The notes beneath the pieces were generated by a model. It was not told the origin of the DNA and made no database searches. It saw only the letters and a program-made list of their open reading frames with translations. The position numbers and the translations under genes were made by a program. Source: Jaapia argillacea MUCL 33604 (taxonomy: Eukaryota > Basidiomycota > Agaricomycetes > Jaapiales > Jaapiaceae). From it: 64,000 bases of DNA. Where the stretch lies: NCBI GenBank assembly GCA_000697665.1, contig KL197746.1, forward strand, positions 159,628 to 223,627, written 5' to 3'. The first letter of the stretch is position 1. Each line of letters starts with the position of its first letter. Positions 1 to 12,096 of this stretch are shown here, piece after piece.

Positions 1-204
1 ATTTGATTCCCGTTTTTGGGAACTAAGTTCCTACCTGACAGGTTCCCGTTCACTTCCTCACTGGATTGCTTTCGTTCATACTACGTAAATAAGTATGCAG
101 ATCACCATGCGAATGAGATTGCCTTTTAATGTTATGCGATGACTTGGGCGACTTTCATGCGACTTGCGATCTACCAACTTGTCCTTGGGTCATTGCTCTT
201 ATCC
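1..204. other. no feature seen; sequence beyond the break in family 1 copy A
   Basis: No convincing gene or repeat seen here. Similarity of the leftmost family 1 copy to its paralogues stops at about 325-335, so this end holds unrelated sequence, possibly the far side of a deletion or insertion breakpoint. Confidence 0.4.
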
Positions 205-1305
205 TCACAACTTTGTTTGCCTTGCCCCAACCGTTGTACTTGAGCGGACTTGTGTGGACTTGACCAAGGTCTCAAGTAGAAAAGGTATGGCAAGTCCGGG
301 AAGTGATTTGTAGTTTTCCTGATGACTTCTGAACGATAATTTCAGTTGGAGAATGTCGGTATTGTCGGTATGAAATATGACACCCATGTTTAAGATCAGA
401 TGATGAGCAACCAGGATTTGGGTTTCTGGATTTCTGGGATGGAGCCCACATCAATGAATACCAAGGTAACTTCGGGGTGTGCTGGATAATTACATAAAAA
501 GAGAGCTCTAGAAGGTTTGACAAGAGTGGGCGACTATGAGTGGACAGATCACATTTATTCCAGAAACTCTTCTGTGCCACCAAATCAAACTCCTTGATGA
601 CAGGAAGAGCCATCGAGTCCGAGAACATCACCAGTGCTCGCCTTGACGATGCAAGCAGTAATGGATCTCGGTCACCTTTACGCAGCAACAACTGCTGCAA
701 GTACACGGCTTCGACAGCTTTCGGGGTGCCGAGCTGAACCAAGTGGGAGAGGATACCCGGATTGCCACACGCGAGGGCGGTAAGATAGTAAGTAGCGAGA
801 AGCTGGTTTCCTGATTTGTCGGATCTGGTCGCCGTCAGTGTTGGTAGAGTGGTAGAGGGAGAAGTACACACCGGAGATAGGATGTCAACCTTTCGCAGGT
901 ACTGATGAACACTCGTTCCTCACAAACTGCGACCCAAGAGTATTTGAAAACATCTTCCAGCAGCTGTACTAAAGGCGCAGGACGTCGGAGGAATTTTCTA
1001 GAACGAACTGGGTGATGGAACCATCGGTAACGTGAAAGCAAAGCACGATCGACAGCTACGAGGAAGCGATCCATGACAGCGTTGGGTCCATTCCCAAATC
1101 GTTCAGAGATGCCGCTCAGAGCGTTCTCTAAACGGCGCCCCATAATCGTTAGCGCTTTGTCCAAGGTGCGTCCTGGACCGGGTCGGTCAGAGACGAAGCT
1201 ACTGTCATCGTCGGTGAGGGAGTGGGTTGAATTGAGGTTGTTCACCACGTCGAGGATTTCCTGGTCGTCGAATTCGAGGAAGATTCGGGTTTCTTGAGAG
1301 GGCAT
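205..1305 (-). pseudogene. family 1 copy A, 3'-truncated paralogue
   Basis: Uncharacterised protein, same family as the genes at 20122-22625 and 27706-29988. The start at 1305 opens with MPSQETRIF, matching the copy at 22625. Exon 1 carries one unit of a motif (acidic stretch, SSFVSDRPGPGRTLDKA, MGRRLEN, ISERFGNGPN) that is present twice in the other two copies. Exon 2 is a leucine-rich helical stretch (LLATYYLTALACGNPGILSHL...), exon 3 starts NPETQILVAHHL. Similarity to the paralogues stops just after ILQLKLSF, near 330. The frame then runs about 40 unrelated codons to a stop at 205. The last 400 or so residues of the family are missing, so this is probably not functional. No known domain recognised. 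Confidence 0.65.
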
Positions 1306-2015
1306 GATGGTGGTTCAGAGTAGATATGCGAGAAGCTGGGCAAGCGCTGAAGGGCTGGGGGTGAACGCGGTGCAGAACGATGAAGCTGTGCGCACCGATA
1401 CCACGAGGTTGACGAGCCGTGACAGTTAAGCGCTCGAGCTTGAGCGCCTTGAGGCCTCTCGGACCGGTCCATGTTGATGATACGGATCGACAGCGGCGAT
1501 TGGATGGCGAGTGTGCGAGTTTTGCGATTTGCCCAAATCGATTCTTCAAACTGATTTCAGACTACGAAATCCCCTCAGAGTCGTCTTCTGATCTGCAAGT
1601 TGGTATCGTGAATCTACATGAGGCGTCCAGTAAAGTCCGAATCGCAAGGATGGAAATACACCTTTCAACCTACGAGACCACGCGAGGCTCGCACACGTCT
1701 CCCTGTGAGGACACTCATGGGTCTCGTAAACATATCATTTCCCACCCTTCACTAGTTTGCGATCGCAAGTATGCTTCAAGTCCACCATAAGCAAGTCAAG
1801 TTGACTCCCATCACTTGACTTCGAAGTATACAGCAAACGAGGCTTTCCTGACAGGCGACATCTGAAACAGAAGTCCGCGCGCCTCCTTCCCATCTGCAAC
1901 TTCGAGTTATGCATCTTCCCGACATGTAAGTCATCCATGACTGCTGTGCGAGACGATATCCGGCATTGTCGATGTGCAGCAGAGAGACACCTTGCTAAAG
2001 GTTCGAGGGTTCTCG

Positions 2016-3186
2016 TCAGGGACGGGAAGACGGTCTGGTCGATCTGATCATTAGTCTATATGGTGGGTGGAATAGGCTGTCGATGGGCGCGCCGCTGGTA
2101 GTTACGATGATCCAGAACATCCTAATCCGGCGGGGTCTTGGTACGCCGAGGATTAAGAGGGCTGAAGGAGTTACTGCGAGGATGCGGCCGAAGTTACTAA
2201 GAAATGCAAGGGATCGAATAAAAGAAGACAAACATTGCATTAATACGAGAGCTACGAACATGATGCAGATGAGATATCGACGATAAGCCACCACCCCGCC
2301 ACTCCGACGTCTCAATGCGGATGGATGCTGAGAGTATCAGCTTTCAAGAATGGAGATGGGTGGAATGCTAGTCCACGTGGGGAGGTTCGAGTCGAGCATG
2401 GTAAAACGTGGCGAGCGAATTCGCGATTGAGAAGGGAGGTGTCGTGAGGGCGAGCAATAATTCAGATAAGGCGGATGATCGTAAGACGATAATTGACGAG
2501 CAGAGTCGATCACTTACCCTAAGGTTGTTTGGATATTGTGACCATCTCTCCACCTTTGTCAAGACGAGGGATCGAGTATGGTTCTTGGCGTATATTCGTG
2601 GACTGAACGGGTCGTGCTCATAACTCTGACCTTACGACCAGATAAGCGAGCCAGATAGGCGGGAGTGTTCCTACGGACATTGTGGGTCAACAGAGACATA
2701 CCTGCGAACGAATCACGATGCGTATCCAATCGACCTTTGAACATTTCGACCTGAGGTCCGTTCCCTTCGCCCATAGACTCATACAGGGACATTCCATCTC
2801 TTGTACTCCTACATCTGAAGATTATCGGACTGAGAGCGCCAGAGGATGGAAGGACGCGAAGAGAGCATGCACTGGACGGAAGAGTCGGAGAGGCCACGCG
2901 AGAATAGACGGGAGGTGCGTTGGGGGGCTCGACCGAAGGGATTGATCGTATGAGATCGATGGGGTTGAAAGTGTCCACGAGACTGATGGATGGCTGGTGC
3001 TGATTGAGGAGAATCGGAGATTTCGGCTAATGAGATCGATAAAAGAGGGTCGGGAGACGAGAGCGGCGAAAGAAGGATGCATGTACTCTGACGGAGGGAG
3101 CGGGACCAGGGCGTAGGTTTCTGCGATACGGACCCCAGAAGAGTCGAGGATGATCGATGATTGGACAGACGCATCAAAAACCCCAC
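2016..3186 (-). pseudogene. family 2 copy A1, frameshifted membrane-protein paralogue
   Basis: Paralogue of the best copy at 30784-31849. The 5' part (about 2820-3186) carries the conserved stretch around SISYDQSLRSSPPTHLPS and HALFASFHPLALS. The reading frame then changes near 2825, where this copy lacks about four bases present in the copy at 31.4 kb, and conservation resumes in another frame (IIFRCRSTRDGMSLYESMGEGNG). The 3' exon (2016-2315) is open and encodes a hydrophobic segment (YLICIMFVALVLMQCLSSF) followed by a basic tail. The frameshift argues for a pseudogene, although an unrecognised intron cannot be excluded. Function unknown. Confidence 0.5.
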
Positions 3187-3379
3187 GTCTGGTGAGTAAC
3201 CATGCCCAATCGCCTCCAGCCTTGAAGCAAAATCAGCTGCTGCACCTTCAAATAACTCCTAGTACTCACATACTCCAGATCGACTCAGCTATTTCATGGC
3301 TCATTCGCACCAATTATCCAATTAAAACCTTCATAACCGACCTGATGTGCAAATCCCAGGCAAACTCCAACGCGATCGA

Positions 3380-3610
3380 GTATCCAACCGTCAACGACCG
3401 GAGAGAGTTTCCCGACGGAAGGGGTGGAGGGGAGAGAGGATTGGGCGGAGGGCATTGGGGATATTCGAATCAGATGAGATGGTAGGTGCGTTGGGGTATT
3501 CGATCGAAGGGATTGCTCGCATGGGATCGGTGGGGATTACGAGTGTCCACGACGTTGATTGGATAGATGTGCTGGTTGGGGAGGTTTGGGAGGCACGACG
3601 AGCATCGGGA
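3380..3610. repeat. solo fragment of family 2 exon 1
   Basis: About 200 bp resembling the middle of family 2 exon 1 (compare about 2910-2995: GGTGCGTTGGGG, then AAGGGATTG, then GTGTCCACGA), with no flanking family 2 exons. The same fragment lies at about 25150-25330 in the second block, so it predates the block duplication. Confidence 0.55.
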
Positions 3611-3845
3611 TCGGATCAAACTCAAAACTCAAAAACCCTAACCAGCTCCGTGCGTGGCATTTAGGCTCCGCTTGTATTACCTGTCCGCCAGTCCAACTGC
3701 CCAGAGAGGACAACAGAACGAATGCAAGGACACCCGTGAACCCAAGAGCCCTCTAGCTCTGAAGCCTCCCGATGACCCGTCGAGTCCACCACGGCACCCT
3801 CGAAGCTGTGAGTACATCCGATCAACATCTGCCAAGTCTTAGTGG

Positions 3846-5690
3846 ATGCTCGGAACGCTCACCTTAGTCTGTCGAGATGGGGAGCTCGAGAGTTTCTCCT
3901 ATCACATCAAGGTCTCCTTGTGGTCGCTAGAGATTAGACACCGGAGGCTTTGCTTTCGATCGACTCGATTTACATCAACCTTACGCCTTTCGCCATCACA
4001 GGATGGAACACGACTATGGGTACTGTATGCGGGTGAGTTGATAGATTTCGATGCCACCATGGTGCTGATGTAAATGCGTAGAGTTTCTTCAGTTGTGGAG
4101 GCACCGATCCCAATCGGTTAACTTCAAATTCATTGTCTTCGGGGTCGATAACCAGGCTTTCCGTAAGTTCACCATATTCACGCTATCCTTCGAAGTGATC
4201 CTGACCATCTCAACAACCACCCTTTCTTTCAGCTTCGTCCCCGGGAATGATGCTTCGAATACACGGGTCAATCAGCGTTGTTTCGTGAAATTGAATACCT
4301 CCGAACCGCCTGACAATTCTGAGGATTTGGTGTTGGTTCGGATGGGGGTTTCCGCCGTCTCTCCGTTTCTGAAGATCATACGCTACGGTGGGAGGATCCT
4401 CTTTGAGAATGTATGCTCTCCTTCTCGGGCTCATTGTCCGAACTCCTCATTCCTCAACCACTTCAAGCATTCATGATGCAATCTGAGGGACTGAACCCAC
4501 ATTTCTCTCGTGCTCTCCGGAGATCTGGTTGACGGGACCACAAGTATCCACACCCTCTCCACCAGTACGTGGCGAACTTGCTGCAACATACGAGTATTGA
4601 CAGTGTTGTCTAAACGCAGGCAAAGTCGTAACTGGGTTTGATGCTCTGACGACGCCGCCGTAGATGAAGGTTCTGTCCATCTCCCTACTTCTTGGATGGG
4701 CTACGACGACTGACGAAATGTCCGCGAGAGGGAGAAAGTACAACGGCCATTCGAGATTGTAAGTCTCCTTCATACCGGCCGCTTTGCCTTAGTTCTTCTG
4801 TAGTAACCCTGCATTTGTCAATGCCAGGAAAACTATCACTTCCCTCGACTCTCTTACTAGCGATGGTAAGAAAAATATGCCTCTTTTCCCAATTGCCTTG
4901 TAGCGACCCCTGCTTTCTTACGAAATCCCTGTTTCGCCGCTTGTTATGCTGATTCCGATAGATATTCTCTGCCCTATGCATTTCCAACAAGAAACCGAAC
5001 GCATATATTGTCTATATCAACCCGGTCGACGTTTTCGATGCCGTGTATGCGCCGTGAAGGACGAGTACCCTGTCAACCCATCCGACGCTGGTGATCTCGT
5101 GTATGCGCTAGGCATTTGGAGTCGGGGACCCCAGAAATCTTGGTGAGCAGCGTTAATTTGGGTGGCTGAATTATCTCATTCGTCTCGATTAGACGGTGAC
5201 ATCTTCCTCCGCAAGGCCTACTTCGACTCCAGTCCTTGGGTTTACTCCGGGGACCGGCGACTCGTTCATAAGGCTTGTAAGTGTGCCTTCTCTCGGAGTC
5301 TGCGATCTTCTTATATCTTACTTGAATCCTTCAGATGAAGAGTCAACCTCGGTGGCTTTGCTGGCTCTATACCGTTCGTCTCGAATTTTACAAGAATCTA
5401 GTCGAAGGGAAGGAGTTCATGCGGAAGGGGGGATTTGATAGGATTGAGTCACCACCATCCAGGTGAGTACCCTCTTACACTCTTCCCCGAGATCTCCGTG
5501 ATTGAGTGCTGTCAGACTGTGTCTAAACATTTTCACATCTATAGGTCAAGACCTTCGCGGCTTGCAGATGATACGATTGGAAAATCCGGCGACTCTATAG
5601 TGCGCCCCACGTTAGCAGAAACCGATACCAACGAAATCAGTGGACAATATCCGCGGTCGGCTCGAATTCACTCGCTCAAGGTCTGAATAT
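3846..5690 (+). pseudogene. family 3 copy A, decayed multi-exon gene
   Basis: Second copy at about 25.4-27.0 kb. Conserved coding-looking pieces include one ending in FDATMVLM (about 4030-4073), a stretch at about 4225-4476 (FVPGNDASN ... LVRMGVSAVSPFLKIIRYGGRILFENV), and a short piece near 5200-5270 (DGDIFLRKAYFDSS). Between them are intron-like gaps with GT-AG ends. I could not join the pieces into one open frame: the junction near 4160-4235 leaves the frame broken. Conservation of peptide rather than only DNA between the copies suggests a former gene. No domain recognised. Confidence 0.4.
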
Positions 5691-6059
5691 CCCCCTTCCC
5701 AATCTCTCAAACCATTCTCTACGCGGGGCCCTTCATATCTTTCCCTATAATCTCACACTGCCCCGAAATGTATGCGACTCCTTGATGAATGCTGGGTGTC
5801 TCGGAGTCTACTTACATGCCGGAGAATAGTCATCGGTTACACTCAGCCTACTGAGGAGGCCGCAATACCACCCAGCCTCGATCGACCAGACGGACTGGAT
5901 CTCAACGCCGGTCTTCTCGTTAATACTCTCCTCAGGTCAGATCATACCCCATAACACTTTTAGGGTTCAAAAATGTGGATCGAGCGAGGGACGGTCCTAG
6001 ACTGCATAGGAGACTATCAACCGCGAGGCCGAATATATTCATCAACGTTGAGGTAGTCA

Positions 6060-7123
6060 CTGCGACAATGCGCAGGAGAGACGCCCTGCATCAAGTTCGC
6101 GTTCTCGTCAGCGGCGAGAGGGTGGTCTTACCAGTCTGACCGTTGCTCCAGTTTGTCGACGGAATCAACTATGAATGTGTCTTGGGAAGCTTGATACCAT
6201 GAGTTCCGGACAAGTATTGCATTAAAACGGAGCGTTACAAGGAGAGCCACGAACATCGTCCATTTAGGCAATATCGATAAAAAGATGCCACTCCGACTTC
6301 TCATATGGATCGTAGTTGAGGCGATCAGCTTTCGAGGACCGAGGTTGAAGTTGGGTATGTAGACTTCCAGTTGTCGTGACCGAACTTGAGTCGAGCATTA
6401 CATACATCGGAGAGAGTCTTCGCGGTCAAGAGTAAATGGAGGTGTCTTGAGGGTTGGCAGTAATTCGGAGAACTGGAAGATTGTGAGATGATAATGGACG
6501 AGCGGAGGCGAGATGACTCACCCAAAGGTTGTCATAAAAGTCCTGGGCAACGATGTAGAATCGGGTAACGTCGCTGACCGACAAGGTTGTGCTGGTAAGC
6601 AGGACGCTACGACCGAATCGACGAAAAAAATCAGCGGGAGTCTTGAGACGGACGGCGTGAACCTAGGGAGACATACCTGATGTCGAAGCATCCAGATGAC
6701 CTGAAGTACCAGACTGAACATCAGCGCTGTTCTCTCGGTCCATCAACTCCTGTAGGACACTCGATCTTCTGTATTCTTCGTGTTTCCGAGAGTTATAGGC
6801 CAGAGAACGGGAGTGAGCGAACAGAGTATGAATGAGATGGAGGGTGTTGCGATTGGGGCATTCCGCTGGAGAGGTTGCTTGTATGGGTTTTTGGGGGTTA
6901 GGAGTGACTAACGTCGTGGTAGGATGGGCGATGAATGGTGCGGGTTGGGTGGGGAGGGGCCAAGATCTGGGTGCAACATATCCGAAGAGCAAAGTGTCTC
7001 CGAGATCGCTGGCGAGGGTGGAACACCCGGAAGGATCGGGTGATGGACAGGGTGTGTTGGGTGTTGAAGATGAGTTGTAAAAACAAAATTCATCATGGCG
7101 TGCTTGGTGGTCAACTGAGCCAA
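6060..7123 (-). pseudogene. family 2 copy A2, early stop
   Basis: DNA similarity to the family 2 gene at 30784-31849 runs from about 6200 to the conserved start near 7123. The predicted N-terminus is MTNDWLS followed at once by TGA, where the paralogue reads MSNDWLSS. Further down, the stretch SGHLDASTSGM and the exon around VCNARLKFGHDNW (about 6330-6410) are recognisable but not in one frame. This copy is therefore a pseudogene. It ends the left-hand block. Confidence 0.55.
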
Positions 7124-7150
7124 TCGTTAGTCATAGTGTTGGTCGTATAG

Positions 7151-8530
7151 GTATTCGAGCATTACCTGTACCGGAGCCATGACAATCGCCTTCTTCAATA
7201 GCAAGGCGACGGATAGGTAGGTGGAGAGGAGTGGTTGGCTGAATAGTGAAGATAAGTAACGGCGAAACACGAAGCAAGGAATCGAGTGATGATACGGATG
7301 AATAAGGACATAAGTCACAACAACAACCGAGAATATATGAAGAGCACAAAGACATCGCAAACGCTTGCGACCATAATCACGGCCACGGCGCCTAATGGCG
7401 CGGAATGAATAACACAACAATGAAAAGAGAGCGAAACGGATCCTGTGATGTGTCGGCAATGATTTACCCAAGACACGCCTCGAATCCGATAAACAAAAGG
7501 AAAAACAGACATAATGCAGTCCAAAAAACATCCTCCCACCCAAAGACAACTCTCCTCGAAGAAACCCAAACCCACCTTCAAATGGTATCAACCTTACTCC
7601 CTATAATCTAACAAACAACGCCTCTCCACCGCTCCACCCGGAAGATTGAGCACAACATATTCATGTCATGGGTTTGAGGGCCGTTGTTATGGTCGCTTAC
7701 TATGATGGGCTGGAAGGGCAAAGGCGTTAGCCTTGTCATAGTGAGGCCACTGAGGCGAAACAGGGCGAGGAAAGCAAGGAGTTTGGAGTAAGGAACACAG
7801 GTCGGACATAGGATGGGGGAATAAAGCCCCGAGGCTGGTGAGCGAACAGAGGTGGGAAATAAGACGGATGTGGATTAAGATATACGTATGAGCAAAGACT
7901 GGATATGCTTTCCGAAGCAGATCGCAGGCAACAGCCCGCATATACGAACTCTAGCCCAATGCGAATCGCAGCCACGACCGAAAGCACATATTTAACCCAT
8001 ATAGAGCAAATAATATCACAAACCAGAATCCAAACATGCATATGGACAATCAAATCCGAAACTAAGCACGGTCGAACGAAACAACCGCAGTGGGTCGAAA
8101 TCACTAAAATCCGTCGAAGCCCATCCCAAGTTCACACCTCCAATGAAAGGAGACAGATATATGATTATATCCACCAAACCAAAGGGTACGTATATTAAAG
8201 CACCGAATGAAACAAAACTCACCTCACGTCGAACTTGACCTCACCCCTCCAATCCCCCTCATCATACCCATCTCAACAACCACATTCAACGAAAACTTCC
8301 ATTTTGAACTGGGCTTCGAGCAGTGCGAAAGCCATTGTGCCTTGAGGAGATGGATATGATATTACTGATTTGGTTTGGCGAGAGGATGGTGGAGCTTGGG
8401 TGCATGGATGAGACGAGAACGAGAGTGGGCGGTGTGAGGAGGGAAAGGAAGACAATCAGGTCTTGAGGAGGCTGGAATGGGTTAACGATTCACTACGGGA
8501 AGTAATAGCATTTATTTTGAGTGTCATGTT
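7151..8530. other. no gene supported between block 1 and the CACTA element
   Basis: Several open frames exist on both strands (for example minus 7127-7591 and 7736-8104), but none shows family resemblance, splice-consistent extension or a convincing start. Similarity to the right-hand block ends near 7150. I see nothing identifiable. Confidence 0.4.
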
Positions 8531-9298
8531 CACTCTTTCTCTCAAAACAAGCGCTATGTACACTGGTTCGGACAACACGCAAAAAGAGCGCCTCTACGAA
8601 AACGGCCCAAAGCGCTCAAGAAAAAGTGTCAGGGCCGGAAAAGTGCTTAGGCCACTCTTGACAAAAGTGCCCATGGCACGTATCGAGAAGTCAGTTATTC
8701 GGAGTGCCCCAGACCATCAGAAGCCGACGACTGCTGATTTCTTCAATTATTTGGGATGATTTAGGGTACAAAGGGAGGCGAGCGCCGGCGCAGCAAACAG
8801 ATGATCGCCACGGTTGCTCGTTAAGCCATACGAGCGAGCAAAATAGCACGGCCAGAGATCGAAGTGTTGGAAGGAAGCGAGAGTTGGTACACGAGAGGAC
8901 GGGCAGCAGGGACAGTAGACGACATCCGTGAGGATTGAGCAAGACGAATATTGCCGAGCATGTAGAAGCTTGAGATCACCAAGACGAATAGGCGGAAAGC
9001 CACGAGTGTTGGAAAGTGAGCATTTAAACGAAGATGGTCCAGTGAGTTGGGCAAAGGTAGGACTACTTGATTGAGAGTGAGATAGGGGTGTTGAGAGAAG
9101 GATCGGAGTAAAGCCGCGAGTGTTGGAAAGTCAGGGTTTGGACGAAACCGTCAAATAAGTCGGGCGACGGCAGGTCTACTTGATTGAGAGCGGGGTTAGC
9201 ATGCTGGGTGTGTGGATCGTCATATCTTGTAGTTAAGTGTGCCACCAGCCTAAATACAATTGGGTGAGAATGCTCAAGATAAAACGAAAAGAACACAC

Positions 9299-11925
9299 TT
9301 ACATTCCGGTTGCTCCGTCGAGCAGGAGTTGGGTCACCTGTCTTTGCGACCCGGAAGATAGTTCGATGGTTAGTTTCAGGGGGTACAAGGGAATCTTAAT
9401 ATGGCGCACCGTTTCATCTTTCCGGTCTCCCAAACCTTTCTTCCTTGTTAGCGCCGCCGTTGGCTTTTGTGCCTTTTCTTTCGGTAGTTTTGCTTTTGGC
9501 TCCTTCTTTCTCGGGGCTATAGGCTGCAAAAATTTGGCGTTGAGGTGAGAACCAGTTGCCAGGAAGGTCGAGACAGATACGTACCTTGGGGTAATCAGCA
9601 AGGGAAATCTTGTTCATGTTAGATTTTGAATCGCCGGTGGGCTTCAGATTGGAAGGCCCGGGAGTCGCATTTCGTTCTTGCTCGGTTCGCCGAGAACTAC
9701 TCTGTGGCGGGATATCAGTACCTACGCTGTAGTATTGACAAAGTCGCGGCTCGGTACACATGAATTGACCTATGACAGACCTTTTGAGCTGCTGGCGAAC
9801 CTGTCGGCTCTTCCCTCCTATCGGATGGAGTGACTTGGAATGTCTGGTAATCCATAAGCCTACAGTTCGTCATGCAACAAATTTGACATACCGACATAGA
9901 CCCAATCTTCGGAGGACTGCTGTCGGTGCATGGTTGGTTTGTTCTGAATCTGAGGGTTTCTTGGAAATTTTCCTGGATCATAGTTTCGACGGCCATGGCT
10001 CCACCATACGGCACCCTCGGAGTACCATGCCGATAGTCCCTCTCCTTCGCTTCGTACGCTTCTTCATATACGACATCAAGATCCTCAGCGATCAGTAAAA
10101 TTGCGAACTCCGATGCAAGAATGATGTCGACAAACAGCCGCAGGGTGAATGGTTTGATGAGGAACATGCCGCGTTCATCGATCGGATGAGCGGCGAGCAT
10201 ACGGTCCAACGTGCTGATTATTATCTGCCGACCGTCCTCGCCGTAGCTATTTCAGATGTTGAATCAGCAGTTGAAAGGGCATTTGGGAATAAAGGAACTT
10301 ACCGGCCAACAGAAAACACTTCGCCATGTAAATTCCGATCACTTTGTGACTTCACAAACTTCGTCAGTTCGATCTCGTCACTGAGGAACTTCCATGTCAG
10401 AGTATCTTGAGGCGCATCAAGGATCTCTCGAAGACTCTCTTCCAGAGCAAGGCAACGATTGCGTAGGCGCAAACAATCAAAACCAGTTGCCTTGTTGGCA
10501 ACCGAATGCGAAGGTACCTCAAGCTTGATCCGCGCGCAAATTGCCTCACTGAACGAAGCCATGCTGTTTTTGGCAGGGCGCCGGTCGAGGGCTGTGTCCC
10601 GATCCTGGATGAGTCGGAGAAGGATCGTAGAAGGGAATTTCGGGAAGCGGTCAGTGCAGGTGATAATGGGACAAAATTCTAGAACAGGAACTGAGTAAGT
10701 TCCTTGACTGTTAGGAAGTGGCAGGCACTCACGGTCAGGTGGACTATCGGCATCCGCTTCGACCTTGACAGTCGCTGACTCCTCCAACCGCACAACGGCT
10801 GTCGTAATGCGATCCGGGAGCTCCTCGTCATCATCCTCAAAATCTATGATAAGGATTTAGTGGAGTGAAGAGCAACAAATCACGGTAGATTCAAACCAGA
10901 GTATACTCTCCCCCTTTTCAGGACAGCCGTTTGTCCCTGCTTACCCTCCGAGACCCTGCGACTTCGTTTCTTGGGAGGTCGACCGCGCTGAGCTTTTGGA
11001 GAGACGCTGCGGTTGTTGTCGACGTGGCTCTGCAATGTCTCAGTCTAGTTCACATCAATAGAGAGGGCATGGAAGGCTTACCGTCTTGTGCCGCTTGACC
11101 CGATTTACCGAACGTTCTACCTCTTCATTGTCCGTGTCCTCAACTTGAGTCCCGTCTTCGCTCCCCATGTCCTCACTCCCCTCGTTCTCACTCCATTCAC
11201 CCATTTCGGTGTCTTCATCCATATCAACCCGCTCCGCTGCTTTGGCAGCCTTGAGCCGATAGGATTTGTTGCCGAGCCAGGAGGAAAGCATAGCTTTGAT
11301 AGGCCATCCATGCTCATATTTCTGGAAGAAGGAAACCTTGTTCATAATCTTTGGGAGCAAGCGGAAATCAATAAATGCTGAGAATATATGAAAATGAGTT
11401 TTGCCTTTTGCCGAGCAAGGAACACCTTGTCCTCGTCCTGGTGCGAGATGCTCTTGTCGACTTCAAGGTATTTTGCTGCAATATCTCGCACCAGATTCTA
11501 TGAGATAGGGTAAAGTTAGCATGGTGCATATACGTGAAAACAGTATATATGCACATATATCTGTGCATATATACATAGATATGCCTCTTGGGCCATCTGT
11601 CTGACATGAAGAGGTGGAGATACGCACCCGTAGTTGGTTATATCGGTCAGTGTTGTCAGTAAGACCCATCGCGTCTTGTAGGTTGTAGCCGGAAGTTCTT
11701 CCAGCACGACCTGGAGGTTTAGGGATAAGCCTCGTCACCTGTTTCCTTTTCTTGAGCGTGTTGGCATTATCTTTGAGAACCTTTTGCCGTTTTGGAGTCG
11801 CCGTGGTCGTCGGAGCTGCAACAATTATCAAAGCATTCAAATGGTGTTTAGCGGAGAGGGGTATGTAACCTACCAGTATGTTTATTACCACTGGATACAG
11901 GCTTTGAAGGTGTTGATGTCGGCAT
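9299..11925 (-). CDS. CACTA accessory protein: AT-hook plus RTC4-like region (multi-exon)
   Basis: Predicted start at 11925 (MPTSTPSKPVSS). Exons can be followed by GT-AG signals: a basic region (KRQKVLKDNANTLKKRKQ), GYNLQDAMGLTDNTDRYNQLR, a stretch containing YEHGWPIKAMLSSWLGNK, an acidic run, an AT-hook-like QRGRPPKKRSRR (about 10955-10985), a second acidic run, then a conserved module from about 10715 down to 9900 (LEFCPIITCTDRFPKFPS ... YGEDGRQIIISTLDRM ... FTLRLFVDIILASEFAILLIAEDLDV), and a lysine-rich tail ending at 9299. From memory of the family, this module resembles the C-terminal domain of Rtc4 (restriction of telomere capping) proteins, often seen in basidiomycete hypothetical proteins. 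That assignment is an inference. The gene starts 171 bp from the divergent tnp2 start. Probably nuclear and DNA-binding. Some junctions, notably near 11360-11420, are uncertain. Confidence 0.55.
11545..11572. repeat. AT-rich perfect inverted repeat inside an intron of the accessory gene
   Basis: Arms ATATATGCACA (11545-11555) and TGTGCATATAT (11562-11572) flank a 6-base loop. The site lies in the roughly 130-nt intron that follows the YNQLR exon on the minus strand. Confidence 0.8.
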
Positions 11926-12096
11926 AATTAAATCAGGATACAGATGTCGTGATGCGTTGGGTGAAGTATCGGAGGAGGGTAAAGTAAGAAAGAAAGAGTG
12001 TTGGGCCTGTATAACGTGCTTGATCCTGGTCATTCCCACGCAAAGATCTGCGCCCATGACAAATGCCAGCGCCTTCCCCTCCTTGCGACTTACTCC
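11926..12096. promoter_or_regulatory. shared bidirectional promoter region of the CACTA element
   Basis: Only 171 bp separate the predicted start codons of the accessory gene (minus) and tnp2 (plus), so both must be driven from this interval or from within the 5' ends of each other. No specific promoter motif is claimed. Confidence 0.45.

Larger units (their letters stand above)
325..7150. repeat. duplicated gene block 1 (families 1, 2, 3, then 2 again)
   Basis: This stretch is similar, with many substitutions and small indels, to 19.86-31.87 kb. The order here is family 1 (truncated), family 2, family 3, then a second family 2 copy. The right-hand block has family 1, 2, 3, then family 1 and 2. 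Matching landmarks include the stretch at about 1500-1530 against 23226-23256 and 30195-30225, and the stretch near 3310-3345 against 25075-25110. The simplest reading is one ancestral block duplicated whole, with the second family 1 copy later lost from this block. Confidence 0.75.
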
